The notes beneath the pieces were generated by a model, which was not told where the DNA came from, did not search any database, and saw only the letters and a list, made by a program, of their open reading frames with translations. Both the position numbers and the translations under genes were made by a program. Below, in pieces: positions 37,241 to 47,404 of a stretch of DNA of 64,000 bases (position 1 is its first letter; every line of letters begins with the position of its first letter). Origin of the DNA: an uncultured Prevotella sp. (GTDB taxonomy: Bacteria; Bacteroidota; Bacteroidia; Bacteroidales; Bacteroidaceae); contig CAMVUM010000014.1 in assembly GCA_947170725.1 (NCBI GenBank), positions 1 to 64,000 of the forward strand. The letters are read 5' to 3'.

Positions 37241-39225
37241 CTTCAATAAACCATCATTATGACATAGAGACAGACATGCGCTATCTTAGCCTGCTGTCCC
37301 AATCATTTCCTACCATAGCGGACGCAAGCACGGAAATTATCAACCTTGAAGCAATACTCAATCTACCCAAAGGCACAGAACATTTTCTTGCCGACATCCA
37401 TGGTGAGAGTGAGGCTTTCCAACACGTGCTGAAAAACGCATCGGGAAACATAAAGAGAAAAGTCAACGAACTCTTCGCTGGCGATATTCGCGAGTCGGAA
37501 AAGAAAGACCTTTGTACACTCATATACTATCCCGAGCAGAAGCTGGAACTCATCAAGGCTGCCGAATCTGACATAGACGACTGGTATCACATAACAATCC
37601 ACCAGTTGGTAAAAATCTGTCGCGATGTGAGCAGCAAATACACGCGCTCAAAAGTAAGACGCTCATTGCCAGCCGATTTCAGCTATATAATTGAGGAACT
37701 ACTCCACGAAAGAGCCGACGATATGGACAAAGCCGCATACGTCAACGTCATTGTCAATACAATAATCAGTACCGGACGCGCCGACGACTTCATAATAGCC
37801 CTTTCCGGCGTAATCCAGAGACTGGCCATAGACCAGCTCCACATTCTCGGAGACATATACGATCGTGGTCCTGGTGCCCACATAATCATGGATGCCATGC
37901 AACGCTACCACAGCTGGGACATCCAATGGGGAAACCATGACATTCTCTGGATGGGAGCCTGCGCCGGTAACGACGCCTGTATATGCAATGTTTTGCGCCT
38001 CTCTCTGCGTTATGCCAATCTGACAACATTGGAAGAAGGCTACGGAATCAATCTCGTACCGTTGGCCACGTTCGCAATGGATGTCTATGGCGACGACCCA
38101 TGCGAGGAATTTCTTCCGAAACTACTCAAGGGCAACCGCATGGACGAGAAGACGCGTCTGCTTACTGCCAAAATGCACAAGGCCATCAGCATTATCCAAT
38201 TCAAGGAGGAAGCACGCATCTTCACACGTCGCCTGGAATGGAACATGAACAACCGCTGCCTGTTCAACAATGTTGACTATGAGCGTGGTGTATGTACTAT
38301 CGACGGAAAGGAATACGAAATGACCTGCAACCACTTCCCTACCATCGATCCCAATAACCCTAATAGACTGACCCCAGAGGAGGAACAACTCATGAAACGT
38401 CTCCACCACTCTTTTACGGTCAGCGAGAAGCTACGCAAGCATATCCGCACGCTGCTGAGCCATGGTTGTATGTATGCCATTTACAACAGTAACCTTCTTT
38501 TCCATGCCTCTATCCCGCTCAATAACGATGGAACCCTCAAAGAGGTTGAACTGTATAAAGGAAAAAAATATAGCGGTCTGCAACTTATGCTCAACACTGG
38601 CATGCTCATACGCTCGGCTTTTGAAAACGACACAGAACCGGAAGAGCGCAGCTACGCCACCGACTACTTTCTCTACCTATGGTGCGGCAAAGACAGTCCT
38701 CTTTTCGACAAATCAAAGATGGCAACTTTCGAACGCTATTTTCTCAAAGACAATGAAACATATAAAGAAGAGAAAGGAAACTACTTCAGACTGCGTGACA
38801 ACGAAGAAATCTGTGACCGTATTCTTGACGCGTTCAATGTAACCGGTCCCAACCGCCATATCATCAACGGTCACGTTCCCGTTCATGCCTCAAATGGTGA
38901 GAATCCAATTAAAGCCAACGGAAAACTGATGGTTATAGACGGTGGATTCAGTGAGGCATATCATAAAGAGACAGGCATCGCCGGATATACTTTGGTATAT
39001 CACAGTCGCGGTTTTCAGCTTGTCCAACATGAACCTTTCACATCTGCAGCAGATTCAATTCAGCGTGGCACTGATATCAAGAGCACTACACAAATCGTAG
39101 AAATGTCAACCCACCGCATGCTGGTTGCCGACACGGACAAGGGAGCAGAACTGCGCGCACAGATTGCAGATCTCAAAGAACTGCTCTATGCCTATCGACA
39201 TGGTATAATAAAGGAAAAAAGATAG
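37237..39225 (+). CDS. fbp: Fructose-1,6-bisphosphatase, class III
   Basis: 662 residues, the size of the Firmicutes/Bacteroidota FBPase class III (calcineurin-like phosphatase fold). It dephosphorylates fructose-1,6-bisphosphate in gluconeogenesis. Metal sites are visible as FLADIHGESEAF (about 48-59), ILGDIYDRGPGAH, WGNHD and INGHVPVH. ATG overlaps the preceding stop by 4 bp (ATGA), so it ends the long operon. A hairpin terminator follows. Confidence 0.97.
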   Translation: MTSINHHYDIETDMRYLSLLSQSFPTIADASTEIINLEAILNLPKGTEHFLADIHGESEAFQHVLKNASGNIKRKVNELFAGDIRESEKKDLCTLIYYPEQKLELIKAAESDIDDWYHITIHQLVKICRDVSSKYTRSKVRRSLPADFSYIIEELLHERADDMDKAAYVNVIVNTIISTGRADDFIIALSGVIQRLAIDQLHILGDIYDRGPGAHIIMDAMQRYHSWDIQWGNHDILWMGACAGNDACICNVLRLSLRYANLTTLEEGYGINLVPLATFAMDVYGDDPCEEFLPKLLKGNRMDEKTRLLTAKMHKAISIIQFKEEARIFTRRLEWNMNNRCLFNNVDYERGVCTIDGKEYEMTCNHFPTIDPNNPNRLTPEEEQLMKRLHHSFTVSEKLRKHIRTLLSHGCMYAIYNSNLLFHASIPLNNDGTLKEVELYKGKKYSGLQLMLNTGMLIRSAFENDTEPEERSYATDYFLYLWCGKDSPLFDKSKMATFERYFLKDNETYKEEKGNYFRLRDNEEICDRILDAFNVTGPNRHIINGHVPVHASNGENPIKANGKLMVIDGGFSEAYHKETGIAGYTLVYHSRGFQLVQHEPFTSAADSIQRGTDIKSTTQIVEMSTHRMLVADTDKGAELRAQIADLKELLYAYRHGIIKEKR

Positions 39226-39254
39226 GCAGGGTTTGCCTGTTCTGACTATTGAAA

Positions 39255-39301
39255 TTGCGAGGTGTGAATTATCAACAATACAGACAATTCACATCCCGCA
39301 A
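39255..39301 (+). terminator. Hairpin terminator after fbp
   Basis: TTGCG..GGTGTGAATT (39255-39270) pairs with AATTCACATC..CGCAA (39286-39301), with a bulge in the middle. TCTTTTTG follows 15 bp later. Confidence 0.6.
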
Positions 39302-39320
39302 TCTGCTGTAAGAGTCTTTT

Positions 39321-39720
39321 TGTATTCAATAAAAATTACTGGATTTAACATTTGAGAAATTCCTAAATCCAGCGCAAAAACTCCGAAATCACAACATTTC
39401 TGCACTTTTTTTCATCAGTTACAAGACTACATTTGACCAAGGAGAGCCTCCCTGGGTTACAATAAAGCTTCCGTCACCTTCCAACGGGGCCGTCGTCGTC
39501 ATGCAACGGAAGCCCCGTTGCAACCTCGGGAGAGCCTTACGGCAAGCCTTTTTTCAGGAAATTTATTGTATTTATTTAGGATACAGCCCATAACACCCTG
39601 ATATTCAACGGATTGAACAAACATACGATTTTTCGGCAATTTTGAGACCAAAGACACACAATTTCAGAAAAGCGCGTAAAATTAAAGAGTATATGTACGA
39701 TTTGTTCTTAGTTTTTAACA
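39321..39720 (-). repeat. About 400-bp intergenic repeat element, copy C (inverted, most diverged)
   Basis: On the minus strand it starts with TGTTAAAAAC (39711-39720) and ends with TGTTAAATCC (39341-39350). The palindrome occupies about 39437-39543, with one arm GCCGTAAGGCTCTCCCGAGG intact and the other starting CCAAGGAGAGCCTCCC, where the outermost bases have changed. Palindrome offset is 177 bp against 175 in the other copies, and the GCGCGTGCAT box is not conserved. The remaining 39721-39869 carries a short inverted repeat around AAAACGGAATTC and no gene. Confidence 0.7.
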
Positions 39721-39869
39721 CTTCAAAAACCATTGCTACAAAAATAAAAGAATTCCGTTTTATCATCAGCAATGATGCCAAAACGGAATTCTATACTACA
39801 CAAATGTATTTTTACATGAACTCGCTTTCAATGAAGTCTAACGGGCACACTGCCTTTCTTTTCAGACCA

Positions 39870-40781
39870 TCATCTCAGTCTCAGTCTGTCTCCAACCCTT
39901 ATTTGGTAATATGGCGGAAGATGATTCAATCTGTATAGGTTCTTCAAACGTATGCCGTAGAGTTGGGATATGCTGTACATAGACTCACCCTCACGAACGA
40001 TATGGACACGCCCCTTATAGCTCTTAGGCGCCTTCGTACGCTTCTTTTTCAGATAGACAATGTCTCCTTCACTAAGCGCGTCGCGACGGTCGCGTTCGTT
40101 ATAACGCGCCAAAGAACGATAGGATATGCCAACCTCGCGTGCTATCGACTTGAATGTATCGCCAGCACGGGCTTTCAGATAGTAATTGTCGTTGAAATGG
40201 AATATCTCATGCAAGGCCTGACCGTCGACGGAGTTGTCTTTACTCCGGCGCGCAAAGAATTTGTCATAGCCCTTGGCACGGTCATATTCATAGAGCCGGT
40301 AGAGCTGAATCAACTCTATCAGCTTGTCAGCATAACGTGGGTTGGTGGCATAGCCAGCAGCTTTCAGACCGCGCGCCCAACCTTTATAATCGGTAATACC
40401 CAGACGGAAAAGTTTGCTGTAACGCTGGCTTCCAGTGAGAAAACGCGAATGGTCCTCGTAGCTCTCGTAGACGTTGCGATAGGCACGGAAACATTCGTTG
40501 CGGGCGTCGTCATCATAATAGACCGTGGCTCCACGCCATCCGTGACACTTGATTCCAAAGTGGTTGTTGCCGTTACGGGCCAGCGAACTCTTTCCTGCAC
40601 CTGACTCGAAAACGCCCTGTGCAAGGGTTATACTGGCCGGAATACGGTATTTGAGCATCTGCTCTATGGCGAGATCCTTATACTGATTGATATATTGCTG
40701 ATAGGCTTGATTCCATTTCATTTGTGCCGAAAGACACGATGAAACAGCAATAAGGCCTATCATGATGGTGTATCGAAGCAT
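39870..40781 (-). CDS. Secreted glucosaminidase with LysM domains
   Basis: 303 residues. Signal peptide (about 1-19, CLSAQ). The catalytic domain (about 22-170) is of the FlgJ/Atl N-acetylglucosaminidase type, with the catalytic Glu in LAQGVFESGAGKS followed by NNHFGIKCH. Two LysM-like repeats follow (about 205-250 and 258-302; EGESMYSISQLYGI), which bind peptidoglycan. It cleaves or remodels cell-wall glycan in the periplasm. Its promoter box lies 26 bp upstream, back to back with that of cdd. Confidence 0.93.
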   Translation of the reverse strand: MLRYTIMIGLIAVSSCLSAQMKWNQAYQQYINQYKDLAIEQMLKYRIPASITLAQGVFESGAGKSSLARNGNNHFGIKCHGWRGATVYYDDDARNECFRAYRNVYESYEDHSRFLTGSQRYSKLFRLGITDYKGWARGLKAAGYATNPRYADKLIELIQLYRLYEYDRAKGYDKFFARRSKDNSVDGQALHEIFHFNDNYYLKARAGDTFKSIAREVGISYRSLARYNERDRRDALSEGDIVYLKKKRTKAPKSYKGRVHIVREGESMYSISQLYGIRLKNLYRLNHLPPYYQIRVGDRLRLR

Positions 40782-40806
40782 TCGAATGGTTTTATATTTT
40801 TATTTG

Positions 40807-40814
40807 CAAAAATA
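40807..40814 (-). promoter_or_regulatory. -7 box for the glucosaminidase gene
   Basis: TATTTTTG on the minus strand, 25 bp before the ATG at 40781. Confidence 0.6.
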
Positions 40815-40847
40815 CGGAAAACAATCCATTTATCACAGATAAATTAC

Positions 40848-40855
40848 TAAATTTG
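40848..40855 (+). promoter_or_regulatory. -7 box for cdd
   Basis: TAAATTTG on the plus strand, 19 bp before the ATG at 40875. Confidence 0.6.
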
Positions 40856-40874
40856 CAATAAAATTGGCTTTATT

Positions 40875-41354
40875 ATGGAAAAAAGAACCATCAAATCGGA
40901 AATAGACGTCTGCCGCAAGGACGAATTGGGCGAAATAGAGCAACTTCTCGTCGACAAAGCTATTGAAGCGACGGACAGGGCTTATGCCGCTTATTCCCAC
41001 TTCAAGGTTGGCGCCGCACTGCTATTGGCAAACGGTGAGGTTATCTTAGGATGCAATCAGGAGAATGCAGCCTATCCGGTCACGATATGTGCCGAACGGA
41101 GTGCGCTGTTCTCTGCCGGTGCCCAATATCCCGACCAGCCGGTGGTCGCTATTGCCATCGCCGCACGCGATGAGAGCGGACAACTACTCAACGAACCGAT
41201 TACGCCATGCGGAAGTTGCCGTCAGGCCATGATAGAGACGGAACGGCGCTACAACCGAAAAGTGAAAATCCTGTTATATGGAAAGGAACGTATCTATGTC
41301 ATAGACGGCATCGGCCAGCTCATGCCGCTGTCGTTTACGGACGATATGATGTGA
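40875..41354 (+). CDS. cdd: Cytidine deaminase
   Basis: 159 residues, the size of the tetrameric zinc enzymes. It deaminates cytidine and deoxycytidine to the uridine forms in pyrimidine salvage. Zinc ligands are C72 in ICAERSALF (with catalytic E74) and C112 and C115 in PCGSCRQ. It is a monocistronic gene with its own promoter and a bidirectional terminator downstream. Confidence 0.96.
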   Translation: MEKRTIKSEIDVCRKDELGEIEQLLVDKAIEATDRAYAAYSHFKVGAALLLANGEVILGCNQENAAYPVTICAERSALFSAGAQYPDQPVVAIAIAARDESGQLLNEPITPCGSCRQAMIETERRYNRKVKILLYGKERIYVIDGIGQLMPLSFTDDMM

Positions 41355-41374
41355 GACCATTATGCAGACAACTG

Positions 41375-41426
41375 AAAACGCGGAGACGCAGAGGCCATTT
41401 TTTTCCTCTGCGTCTCCGCGTTTTTT
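41375..41426. terminator. Bidirectional terminator between cdd and the beta-helix gene
   Basis: Perfect 20-bp stem AAAACGCGGAGACGCAGAGG (41375-41394) with 41405-41424, a 10-nt loop and a T-run on the plus side; the A-rich left arm supplies U residues on the minus side. Confidence 0.9.
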
Positions 41427-41454
41427 CATGAGGCGATAGTCTTTTTATATACTC

Positions 41455-42924
41455 TCATGGGGTCTCCGACTGACGGAACTGGTAGCAACCTACGTCCGGT
41501 CTTTCGCCACGCTCGTTATTGTCGCGGTCATACGGGACTTCCGGTATAACAGAAGCACGGCCGATGGCCGGGGAATTGGGGGTGAGATGAAAGTCGTAGT
41601 ATTGGAGATCGGCATCGACACGGAGAAAATTGTCTGCGCCTTGAACCTCCATGTCGGATTTCTCCCACATGACGTTGACGAAGGTTTCTGAGGCCGTATT
41701 GCTGTTATCTTCCGGAGTGCGTAGAATACAATCGGAGAATATATATCCGAAGTTAACTTCCTCTCTACGCGCCTCTCCCATCACCTCGTCATCGGCATAA
41801 CCAGTCACGAGCGTGTTGCGGCAGTCCAGAAGAAGAAGCGGATAATCCTTATCTTCGTGATAGTTGGTGAAACGCAGGGCCACGCCGCGGTCGCCACTGA
41901 AAGGATAGAACTGAGCCAGTGTGCAATAGACCATCAGTGCGCTGCCGCCATATATACCGACGCAGTCGCCAAGGGTATTGCTGAATTGGCAGTTTATTAG
42001 GCTTACGTTTGAGTTGACGGCTTTCAGTCCCGGCCCCTTGCAGTTGTGGATTGTCACGTTCTCCATCGCCAGACGCATGTCATCGGGGGAGTACTCGTCA
42101 GCTGCATCACAGATTATGCCATATTCGGCGCTGTGAATGTCGGCATGGTTGAATATGTTTCCTGTTGATGAAGAGTGCAGACGAATGCCCCGCCACTGGC
42201 CGCTCACGCGGTCGTATGGGAGATAGTCGAACATGTTGTCCAAACGGTCGCCGCGGAAGACTACGTCACGGTCGGCATCAGGTGACTGATTGACAATGAT
42301 ACGGCCGTAGACATCAACTCCGGCCCCGCTATGGAAAAACAGCCGTGTTGGGGCGTTGATGGTCAGCGTAACATTGCTGTCGACCCTAAGTCCCTGACGT
42401 ATGACAATCGGGCGATTGCTCGAAATCGTGGTGTCTTCACTGACTTTAATGTGATCGCAAAGCTCGGCGTCCCATGAATAGGCGCGAAGATTGACTTTCT
42501 GTTCCACTCCGCTCTCAAGACTGAAAACGATATTATCCTCCACGAGCTGTGGCAAGTCCGAATTAGTGAGACCTGACGTCAGCTCCACAAAGACGCGTAT
42601 GCTGTCTCCCTTGCGTATCTCAAGATCGCTGACGGAGCAGCCCGTGACGTTGTCGAGGAAGCTGCCGTCAACGTTGACGCGAAAACCGCTCTGGTTGCCA
42701 CGCTGAAGACGTACCTGACGGAGGCGCAGTCCGTCACCGTTGGTATTATATACCCAGAATGTATAGGTCGACGTGGGGACTGTACTGAATATCGTGTCAA
42801 GACTGACGGTATCTCGTGAGAATGTTAGTTGGGCCGAAGGACTCGTCGTAAACGAATCGTCGTCACTACAGGCCGTTAGCATTGCGGCCGTGAATAATGC
42901 TATATAAAAAAATAGTCGTTTCAT
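41455..42924 (-). CDS. Lipoprotein with right-handed beta-helix, function unknown
   Basis: 489 residues. Lipoprotein signal peptide with lipobox AAMLTACSD (cleavage before C19). An N-terminal beta-rich part (about 30-160) leads into a parallel beta-helix-like region (about 190-430) with repeated short strands (NIFNHADIHSAEYGI, VSLINCQFSNTLGD). The end, NSPAIGRA and RPDVGCYQ, is the conserved tail seen in right-handed helix (choice-of-anchor Q type) proteins. Probably surface or outer-membrane attached, and possibly glycan-binding. It is a separate unit from rubrerythrin 44 bp upstream, though read-through is possible. Confidence 0.8.
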   Translation of the reverse strand: MKRLFFYIALFTAAMLTACSDDDSFTTSPSAQLTFSRDTVSLDTIFSTVPTSTYTFWVYNTNGDGLRLRQVRLQRGNQSGFRVNVDGSFLDNVTGCSVSDLEIRKGDSIRVFVELTSGLTNSDLPQLVEDNIVFSLESGVEQKVNLRAYSWDAELCDHIKVSEDTTISSNRPIVIRQGLRVDSNVTLTINAPTRLFFHSGAGVDVYGRIIVNQSPDADRDVVFRGDRLDNMFDYLPYDRVSGQWRGIRLHSSSTGNIFNHADIHSAEYGIICDAADEYSPDDMRLAMENVTIHNCKGPGLKAVNSNVSLINCQFSNTLGDCVGIYGGSALMVYCTLAQFYPFSGDRGVALRFTNYHEDKDYPLLLLDCRNTLVTGYADDEVMGEARREEVNFGYIFSDCILRTPEDNSNTASETFVNVMWEKSDMEVQGADNFLRVDADLQYYDFHLTPNSPAIGRASVIPEVPYDRDNNERGERPDVGCYQFRQSETP

Positions 42925-42968
42925 CTTATTGATAAAACGACTATTCTTCGGTTTTATTGTTCTACCTA

Positions 42969-43532
42969 TTATTTCTTGTTGGCGAAATAACGCTCGTAGA
43001 GACCCATGAAGCCGGCGCAGTGGCGTGCCTCGTCCTTTGCCATCTCATGAACGGTGTCGTGTGTGGCATCCATACCAGCAGCCTTTGCATTCTTGGCGAT
43101 ACGGAACTTGTCCTCGCATGCACCTTTCTCTGCGGCGATACGTGCCTCAAGGTTTGACTTTGTGTCACCGAGAACATCACCGAGCAATTCGGCAAACTTG
43201 GACGCGTGCTCTGCTTCCTCGAAAGCATAGCGCTTGTAAGCCTCAGCAATCTCGGGATATCCCTCGCGATCAGCCTGACGGCTCATAGCGAGATACATTC
43301 CGACCTCACAGCATTCACCATTGAAGTGAGCATTGAGATCTGCTATCATCTCTTCATTAGCACCTTCATTTCTTGCTGCACCAAGAGTATGAACTGTAGC
43401 AAACGCTACCATACCGTCAGCGGCCATTTCTGTAAATTTGGAAGCAGGCGCCTTACACAAAGGACACTTTTCCGGAGCTGCGTCACCCTCATATATGTAA
43501 CCACATACAGAGCAGATAAACTTCTTCTTCAT
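42969..43532 (-). CDS. rbr: Reverse-order rubrerythrin (rubredoxin domain first)
   Basis: 187 residues. The rubredoxin-type FeS4 site comes first (C7, C10, C23, C26: [10 protein letters not shown] and CPLCKAP) and the diiron four-helix domain second (about 50-185; Glu/His ligands in [18 protein letters not shown] and DEARHCAGF). This is the domain order reversed from classical rubrerythrin and used as an NADH-linked peroxidase in anaerobes. It protects against hydrogen peroxide and oxygen. It has one of the best promoters in the window. Confidence 0.95.
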   Translation of the reverse strand: MKKKFICSVCGYIYEGDAAPEKCPLCKAPASKFTEMAADGMVAFATVHTLGAARNEGANEEMIADLNAHFNGECCEVGMYLAMSRQADREGYPEIAEAYKRYAFEEAEHASKFAELLGDVLGDTKSNLEARIAAEKGACEDKFRIAKNAKAAGMDATHDTVHEMAKDEARHCAGFMGLYERYFANKK

Positions 43533-43578
43533 ATTCGTATTTGTTATTTTATTGAAAAATGGTTGTCTTATAACAATG

Positions 43579-43610
43579 CAAAATTAACAATTATCTAACG
43601 AAACTCCAAA
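43579..43610 (-). promoter_or_regulatory. Promoter of rubrerythrin
   Basis: -7 box TAATTTTG (43579-43586) and -33 TTTG (43607-43610) on the minus strand with a 20-bp spacer, an exact fit to the Bacteroidota consensus. Confidence 0.75.
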
Positions 43611-43642
43611 CATTTTCATGAGAACTATTGACTGCAATATCA

Positions 43643-44656
43643 TTATTTTTTCCACTTGGCACCATCCCTAAGGATAAATTTGATTTTCTTTCCCTTCGGT
43701 AGTGATGGCTTTTCCCATTCTCCGCCAAAAAGTTGTATCGTGGTCTTTTTTCCGATGGGAGCAGTTTCCACTGCTTTGGCAATTTCGAAATACTGACCGA
43801 TACCATTGCTTGCCACAGACATGTCATAGTGTACTATATGCTTTTTCAATGCCGGTACCTCATTGCCTACAGCATCTGCAAGCAGAGCAGCTACAACATG
43901 TGCTCCATACACATTATAGTGGGTATTGTCCTGACGTCCCTTGGGCACAGAAGGCTCTTCGCCCGGCAGGAACCACATGTGGAGCTTTTTTGAAGCCTCA
44001 CGTCCCATACCCTGCTCAAGTTCATGGGTTATTCGGTTGGCATCAACAAAAACAACCCCCATTTCCTTTGCGACATTGCGCGGAGCGACAACATAGTCTC
44101 CATGAGTGTCAACCAACGTGTCACCCTCCTCAGATGCCTGCACCTTTGTCGGACCGGTTGTGTTACGCAAAGCCTCATCATCATCGTTTTTTGGAACCTG
44201 CTTCAGGAAGTTACGGCGCACTACACTATTGAAAAGAACCGGTATTCCACCCTTCTCACGTGTCTCTCTGATAAATTTACGCAGATTCTCATCAAAAGTC
44301 GTGCCTGGATCCGTATGCCTGTCAGCTTTCGGCTTCTCGTCATTGTGTCCAAATTGAATAAATACATAGTCACCGGGCTTTATCTTTTCCACAACCTTCT
44401 CCCAGCGTCCCTCGTCAATGAAACTCTTCGACGAACGTCCGTTGACAGCATGGTTGTCTATACGGATTGCATCATCAAAATAGCACTGAAGTGCCATTCC
44501 CCAACCACGCTCCAAGTTTCCCTTGCTGATACTTTTGTTAGCCATGGTTGAATCACCTATCATGAAAATGGTGACAACTTTGTCTTGCTTGAATGCAGAC
44601 AGAATGAAAACAATCAGTACTGCATAAATAATAGCCTTAAATCTTTTCATTGTCAT
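43643..44656 (-). CDS. Secreted SGNH/GDSL esterase, rhamnogalacturonan acetylesterase-like
   Basis: 337 residues. Signal peptide (about 1-22). SGNH hydrolase fold: nucleophile S36 in FMIGDSTMA, Gly/Asn block in GRSSKSF and FGHNDEKP, and Asp/His in DNTHYNVYGAH. This fits family CE12 enzymes that deacetylate rhamnogalacturonan or other acetylated glycans. A 40-residue basic C-terminal extension follows the catalytic domain. No polysaccharide-utilisation genes lie next to it, which is unusual. Two adjacent ATG codons (44656, 44650) are possible starts. Confidence 0.88.
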   Translation of the reverse strand: MTMKRFKAIIYAVLIVFILSAFKQDKVVTIFMIGDSTMANKSISKGNLERGWGMALQCYFDDAIRIDNHAVNGRSSKSFIDEGRWEKVVEKIKPGDYVFIQFGHNDEKPKADRHTDPGTTFDENLRKFIRETREKGGIPVLFNSVVRRNFLKQVPKNDDDEALRNTTGPTKVQASEEGDTLVDTHGDYVVAPRNVAKEMGVVFVDANRITHELEQGMGREASKKLHMWFLPGEEPSVPKGRQDNTHYNVYGAHVVAALLADAVGNEVPALKKHIVHYDMSVASNGIGQYFEIAKAVETAPIGKKTTIQLFGGEWEKPSLPKGKKIKFILRDGAKWKK

Positions 44657-44721
44657 TAGTTATTGTTATACTTTTGTTATTAATAGTTTGTTTTTATTTA
44701 TTCTCTGCCTATTTCTAAAAT

Positions 44722-44753
44722 TATAGGCGCAAGCCAACAGACTTGCGCCTATA
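44722..44753 (-). terminator. Terminator after hisS
   Basis: Perfect 12-bp stem TATAGGCGCAAG (44722-44733) with CTTGCGCCTATA (44742-44753). On the minus strand it is followed by ATTTTAG. Confidence 0.75.
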
Positions 44754-44768
44754 ATATTTCTTACTATC

Positions 44769-46133
44769 TTATTCTGATACGATAGCAACTAATTCGTCTG
44801 AGGTGACCATCTGTTGCTCACCTGTAAGCATATTCTTGAGCATTATCTTACTCTCAGCCATCTCATTCTCGCCGGCAATCGCCACAAATGGAATATTCTT
44901 GGCATTGGCATAGCTCATCTGCTTCTTCATCTTGCCTGCATCCGGATATATCTCCGTACGTACTCCGGCTGCACGCGCCTTAGCGGCCATTGGCATACAA
45001 TAGGCCGCTTCTTTCTCGCCGAAATTAACAAACAAGAGTTGGGTTCCGCATACAGCTTCTTTGGGGAATAAGTCCAACGTGTTCAGAACATCATATATAC
45101 GATCAGCTCCGAATGATATTCCAACGCCACTAAGACCAGGCATTCCAAATATACCGGTAAGGTTGTCATAGCGTCCTCCACCAGTAATGCTACCCATAGG
45201 AGTATCAAGAGCCTTCACCTCAAAGATAGCACCGGTGTAATAGTTCAACCCTCTTGCAAGAGTTAGATCAAGCTGAATCTCGTTGTTGAGACCGACAGTT
45301 TTCAACACATCAAGAATAAAACGAGTCTCTTCTATTCCTTTCAGACCTGTTTCACTGCCTTTCAACACATCCATTATTACATCCAGCTTCTCTTCGTTTG
45401 TTCCACTTAGAGCAATAATGGGCTGCAATTTTTCAATGGCAGACTCACTTATGCCATCTTCGCGCAACTCTGCGTTGACACCGTCAAGCCCTATTTTGTC
45501 CAATTTGTCAATGGCAACGGTTATGTCTGTAATCTTCTCTGCCTCACCAATGACTTCCGCTATACCGGTAAGTATCTTCCGATTGTTTATCTTAATCTGC
45601 ACACGAACACCCAAACGGGTAAACACCGTGTCAACAATCTGCATTAATTCAACCTCATTAAGCAGCGAATCACTGCCTACGACATCGGCATCACACTGAT
45701 AGAACTCGCGGTAACGCCCTTTTTGAGGACGATCGGCACGCCATACCGGCTGTATCTGATAACGCTTGAACGGCAGTTGTAACTCATCACGGTGCATGAC
45801 TACATAGCGTGCAAACGGCACCGTCAAGTCATAACGCAATCCCTTCTCACTTATGCGCGTTGCCAAATGAAGCGGATTACGCTGACCGAGTTCCTCGTCA
45901 GTCACCTTGTTCAGATAATCACCACTATTGAGAATCTTGAACAACAGTTTGTCACCCTCTGCACCGTATTTGCCCATGAGTGTCTGCAAAGTTTCCATTG
46001 CGGGCGTCTCTATCTGCTGATATCCATACAGAGCATATACCGACCGTATCGTATTGAACAGGTAATTACGCTTAGCCATCTCCGTTGTGGAGAAGTCGCG
46101 CGTACCTTTGGGTATTGTTGGTTTCTGTGCCAT
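44769..46133 (-). CDS. hisS: Histidyl-tRNA synthetase
   Basis: 454 residues, class II synthetase. It charges tRNA-His. The N-terminus [13 protein letters not shown] is the usual HisRS start. Class II motif 2 is in [25 protein letters not shown], and the histidine-specific motifs [10 protein letters not shown] and GGGRYDNL are present. A C-terminal anticodon-binding domain (about 360-450) is complete. Its start shares one base with the purA stop. Last gene of fur-purA-hisS, followed by a terminator. Confidence 0.97.
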   Translation of the reverse strand: MAQKPTIPKGTRDFSTTEMAKRNYLFNTIRSVYALYGYQQIETPAMETLQTLMGKYGAEGDKLLFKILNSGDYLNKVTDEELGQRNPLHLATRISEKGLRYDLTVPFARYVVMHRDELQLPFKRYQIQPVWRADRPQKGRYREFYQCDADVVGSDSLLNEVELMQIVDTVFTRLGVRVQIKINNRKILTGIAEVIGEAEKITDITVAIDKLDKIGLDGVNAELREDGISESAIEKLQPIIALSGTNEEKLDVIMDVLKGSETGLKGIEETRFILDVLKTVGLNNEIQLDLTLARGLNYYTGAIFEVKALDTPMGSITGGGRYDNLTGIFGMPGLSGVGISFGADRIYDVLNTLDLFPKEAVCGTQLLFVNFGEKEAAYCMPMAAKARAAGVRTEIYPDAGKMKKQMSYANAKNIPFVAIAGENEMAESKIMLKNMLTGEQQMVTSDELVAIVSE

Positions 46134-47404
46134 TATTCTCTAACGATTGTCTGGTCTCTGTCCGGACCTATTGATATTATCTTTATCGGAGTCTCAAGTT
46201 CTGCCTCGAGGAAAGCAACATAATTCCTGAATGCCTGCGGGAATTCATCTTCCGACGTCATCTTGGTCATATCTGTTTTCCATCCCGGTAGTTCCTTGTA
46301 TACAGGTTCGATGCCCTCCTCTATGTTGTAAGGGAAGTAATCAATCTCTGTTCCGTTCTGCTTATAGGCCACACATGCCTTGATGGTATCGAATCCGTCA
46401 AGCACATCACTCTTCATCATTATCAACTTAGTCACACCATTCACCATAATGGCATATTTCAGCGCCACAAGATCGATCCATCCGCAACGGCGTTCACGTC
46501 CTGTAACAGCGCCATATTCATGGCCAAGTTGACGAATCAGAGCACCTGTCTCATCAAATAATTCTGTTGGGAATGGACCGGCACCTACACGTGTGCAATA
46601 AGCCTTCATTATACCATAAACATCCCCTATCCTGTTCGGACCGATACCAAGTCCTGTACATGCACCAGCACAGATTGTATTTGAAGAAGTAACAAACGGA
46701 TAAGAACCGAAATCAACATCAAGCATAGTACCCTGAGCGCCCTCACAGAGTATGCTATTGCCATTCCTGAGCAATCCGTTGATTTCATGTTCAGAATCAA
46801 CAATATTGAATTGGCGCAAGTATTCTATGCCCTCAAGCCATTTTTCTTCCACATCGGCAATGTCGTATGCATAGTTCATTGATTTCAATATGCTCTCATG
46901 ACGCGCCTTGTGTTCTGCATATTTCTTTTCGAAATTATCAAATATGTCACCGACACGCAGTCCGTTACGTGAAATTTTGTCCGTATATGTAGGACCTATG
47001 CCTTTTCCTGTCGTACCGACCTTGCTCTTGCCCTTAGCAGCCTCGTATGCAGCGTCGAGAACTCTGTGGGTAGGCATTATGAGATGTGCTTTCTTCGAAA
47101 TGTGCAAACGGCTCTTCAATTCATGTCCGCTCTTCTCCAAAGCATTGGCTTCATCCATAAACAAGTCCGGGGCGAGCACGACTCCATTTCCTATAATATT
47201 GACTTTACCGCCCTGAAATATACCGGAAGGAATACTTCGCAGCACATACTTCTGTCCTTCGAACTCCAATGTGTGTCCTGCATTTGGACCACCTTGGAAA
47301 CGAGCTATAACGTCATACTGCGGTGTCAGTACGTCGACGACCTTACCTTTTCCTTCATCGCCCCACTGTAGACCCAGCAGAACGTCAACCTTTCCCTTAT
47401 TCAT
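46133..47404 (-). CDS. purA: Adenylosuccinate synthetase
   Basis: 423 residues. It joins IMP and aspartate with GTP to make adenylosuccinate on the route to AMP. The GTP loop is [15 protein letters not shown] at residues 10-24, and GPNAGHT and [11 protein letters not shown] follow. Overlaps fur by 8 bp upstream and hisS by 1 bp downstream. Confidence 0.97.
   Translation of the reverse strand: MNKGKVDVLLGLQWGDEGKGKVVDVLTPQYDVIARFQGGPNAGHTLEFEGQKYVLRSIPSGIFQGGKVNIIGNGVVLAPDLFMDEANALEKSGHELKSRLHISKKAHLIMPTHRVLDAAYEAAKGKSKVGTTGKGIGPTYTDKISRNGLRVGDIFDNFEKKYAEHKARHESILKSMNYAYDIADVEEKWLEGIEYLRQFNIVDSEHEINGLLRNGNSILCEGAQGTMLDVDFGSYPFVTSSNTICAGACTGLGIGPNRIGDVYGIMKAYCTRVGAGPFPTELFDETGALIRQLGHEYGAVTGRERRCGWIDLVALKYAIMVNGVTKLIMMKSDVLDGFDTIKACVAYKQNGTEIDYFPYNIEEGIEPVYKELPGWKTDMTKMTSEDEFPQAFRNYVAFLEAELETPIKIISIGPDRDQTIVRE

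Noticed and set aside
39642..39938. 98-residue plus-strand frame after fbp
   Set aside because: Overlaps repeat copy C and the 3' end of the glucosaminidase gene; no family resemblance.
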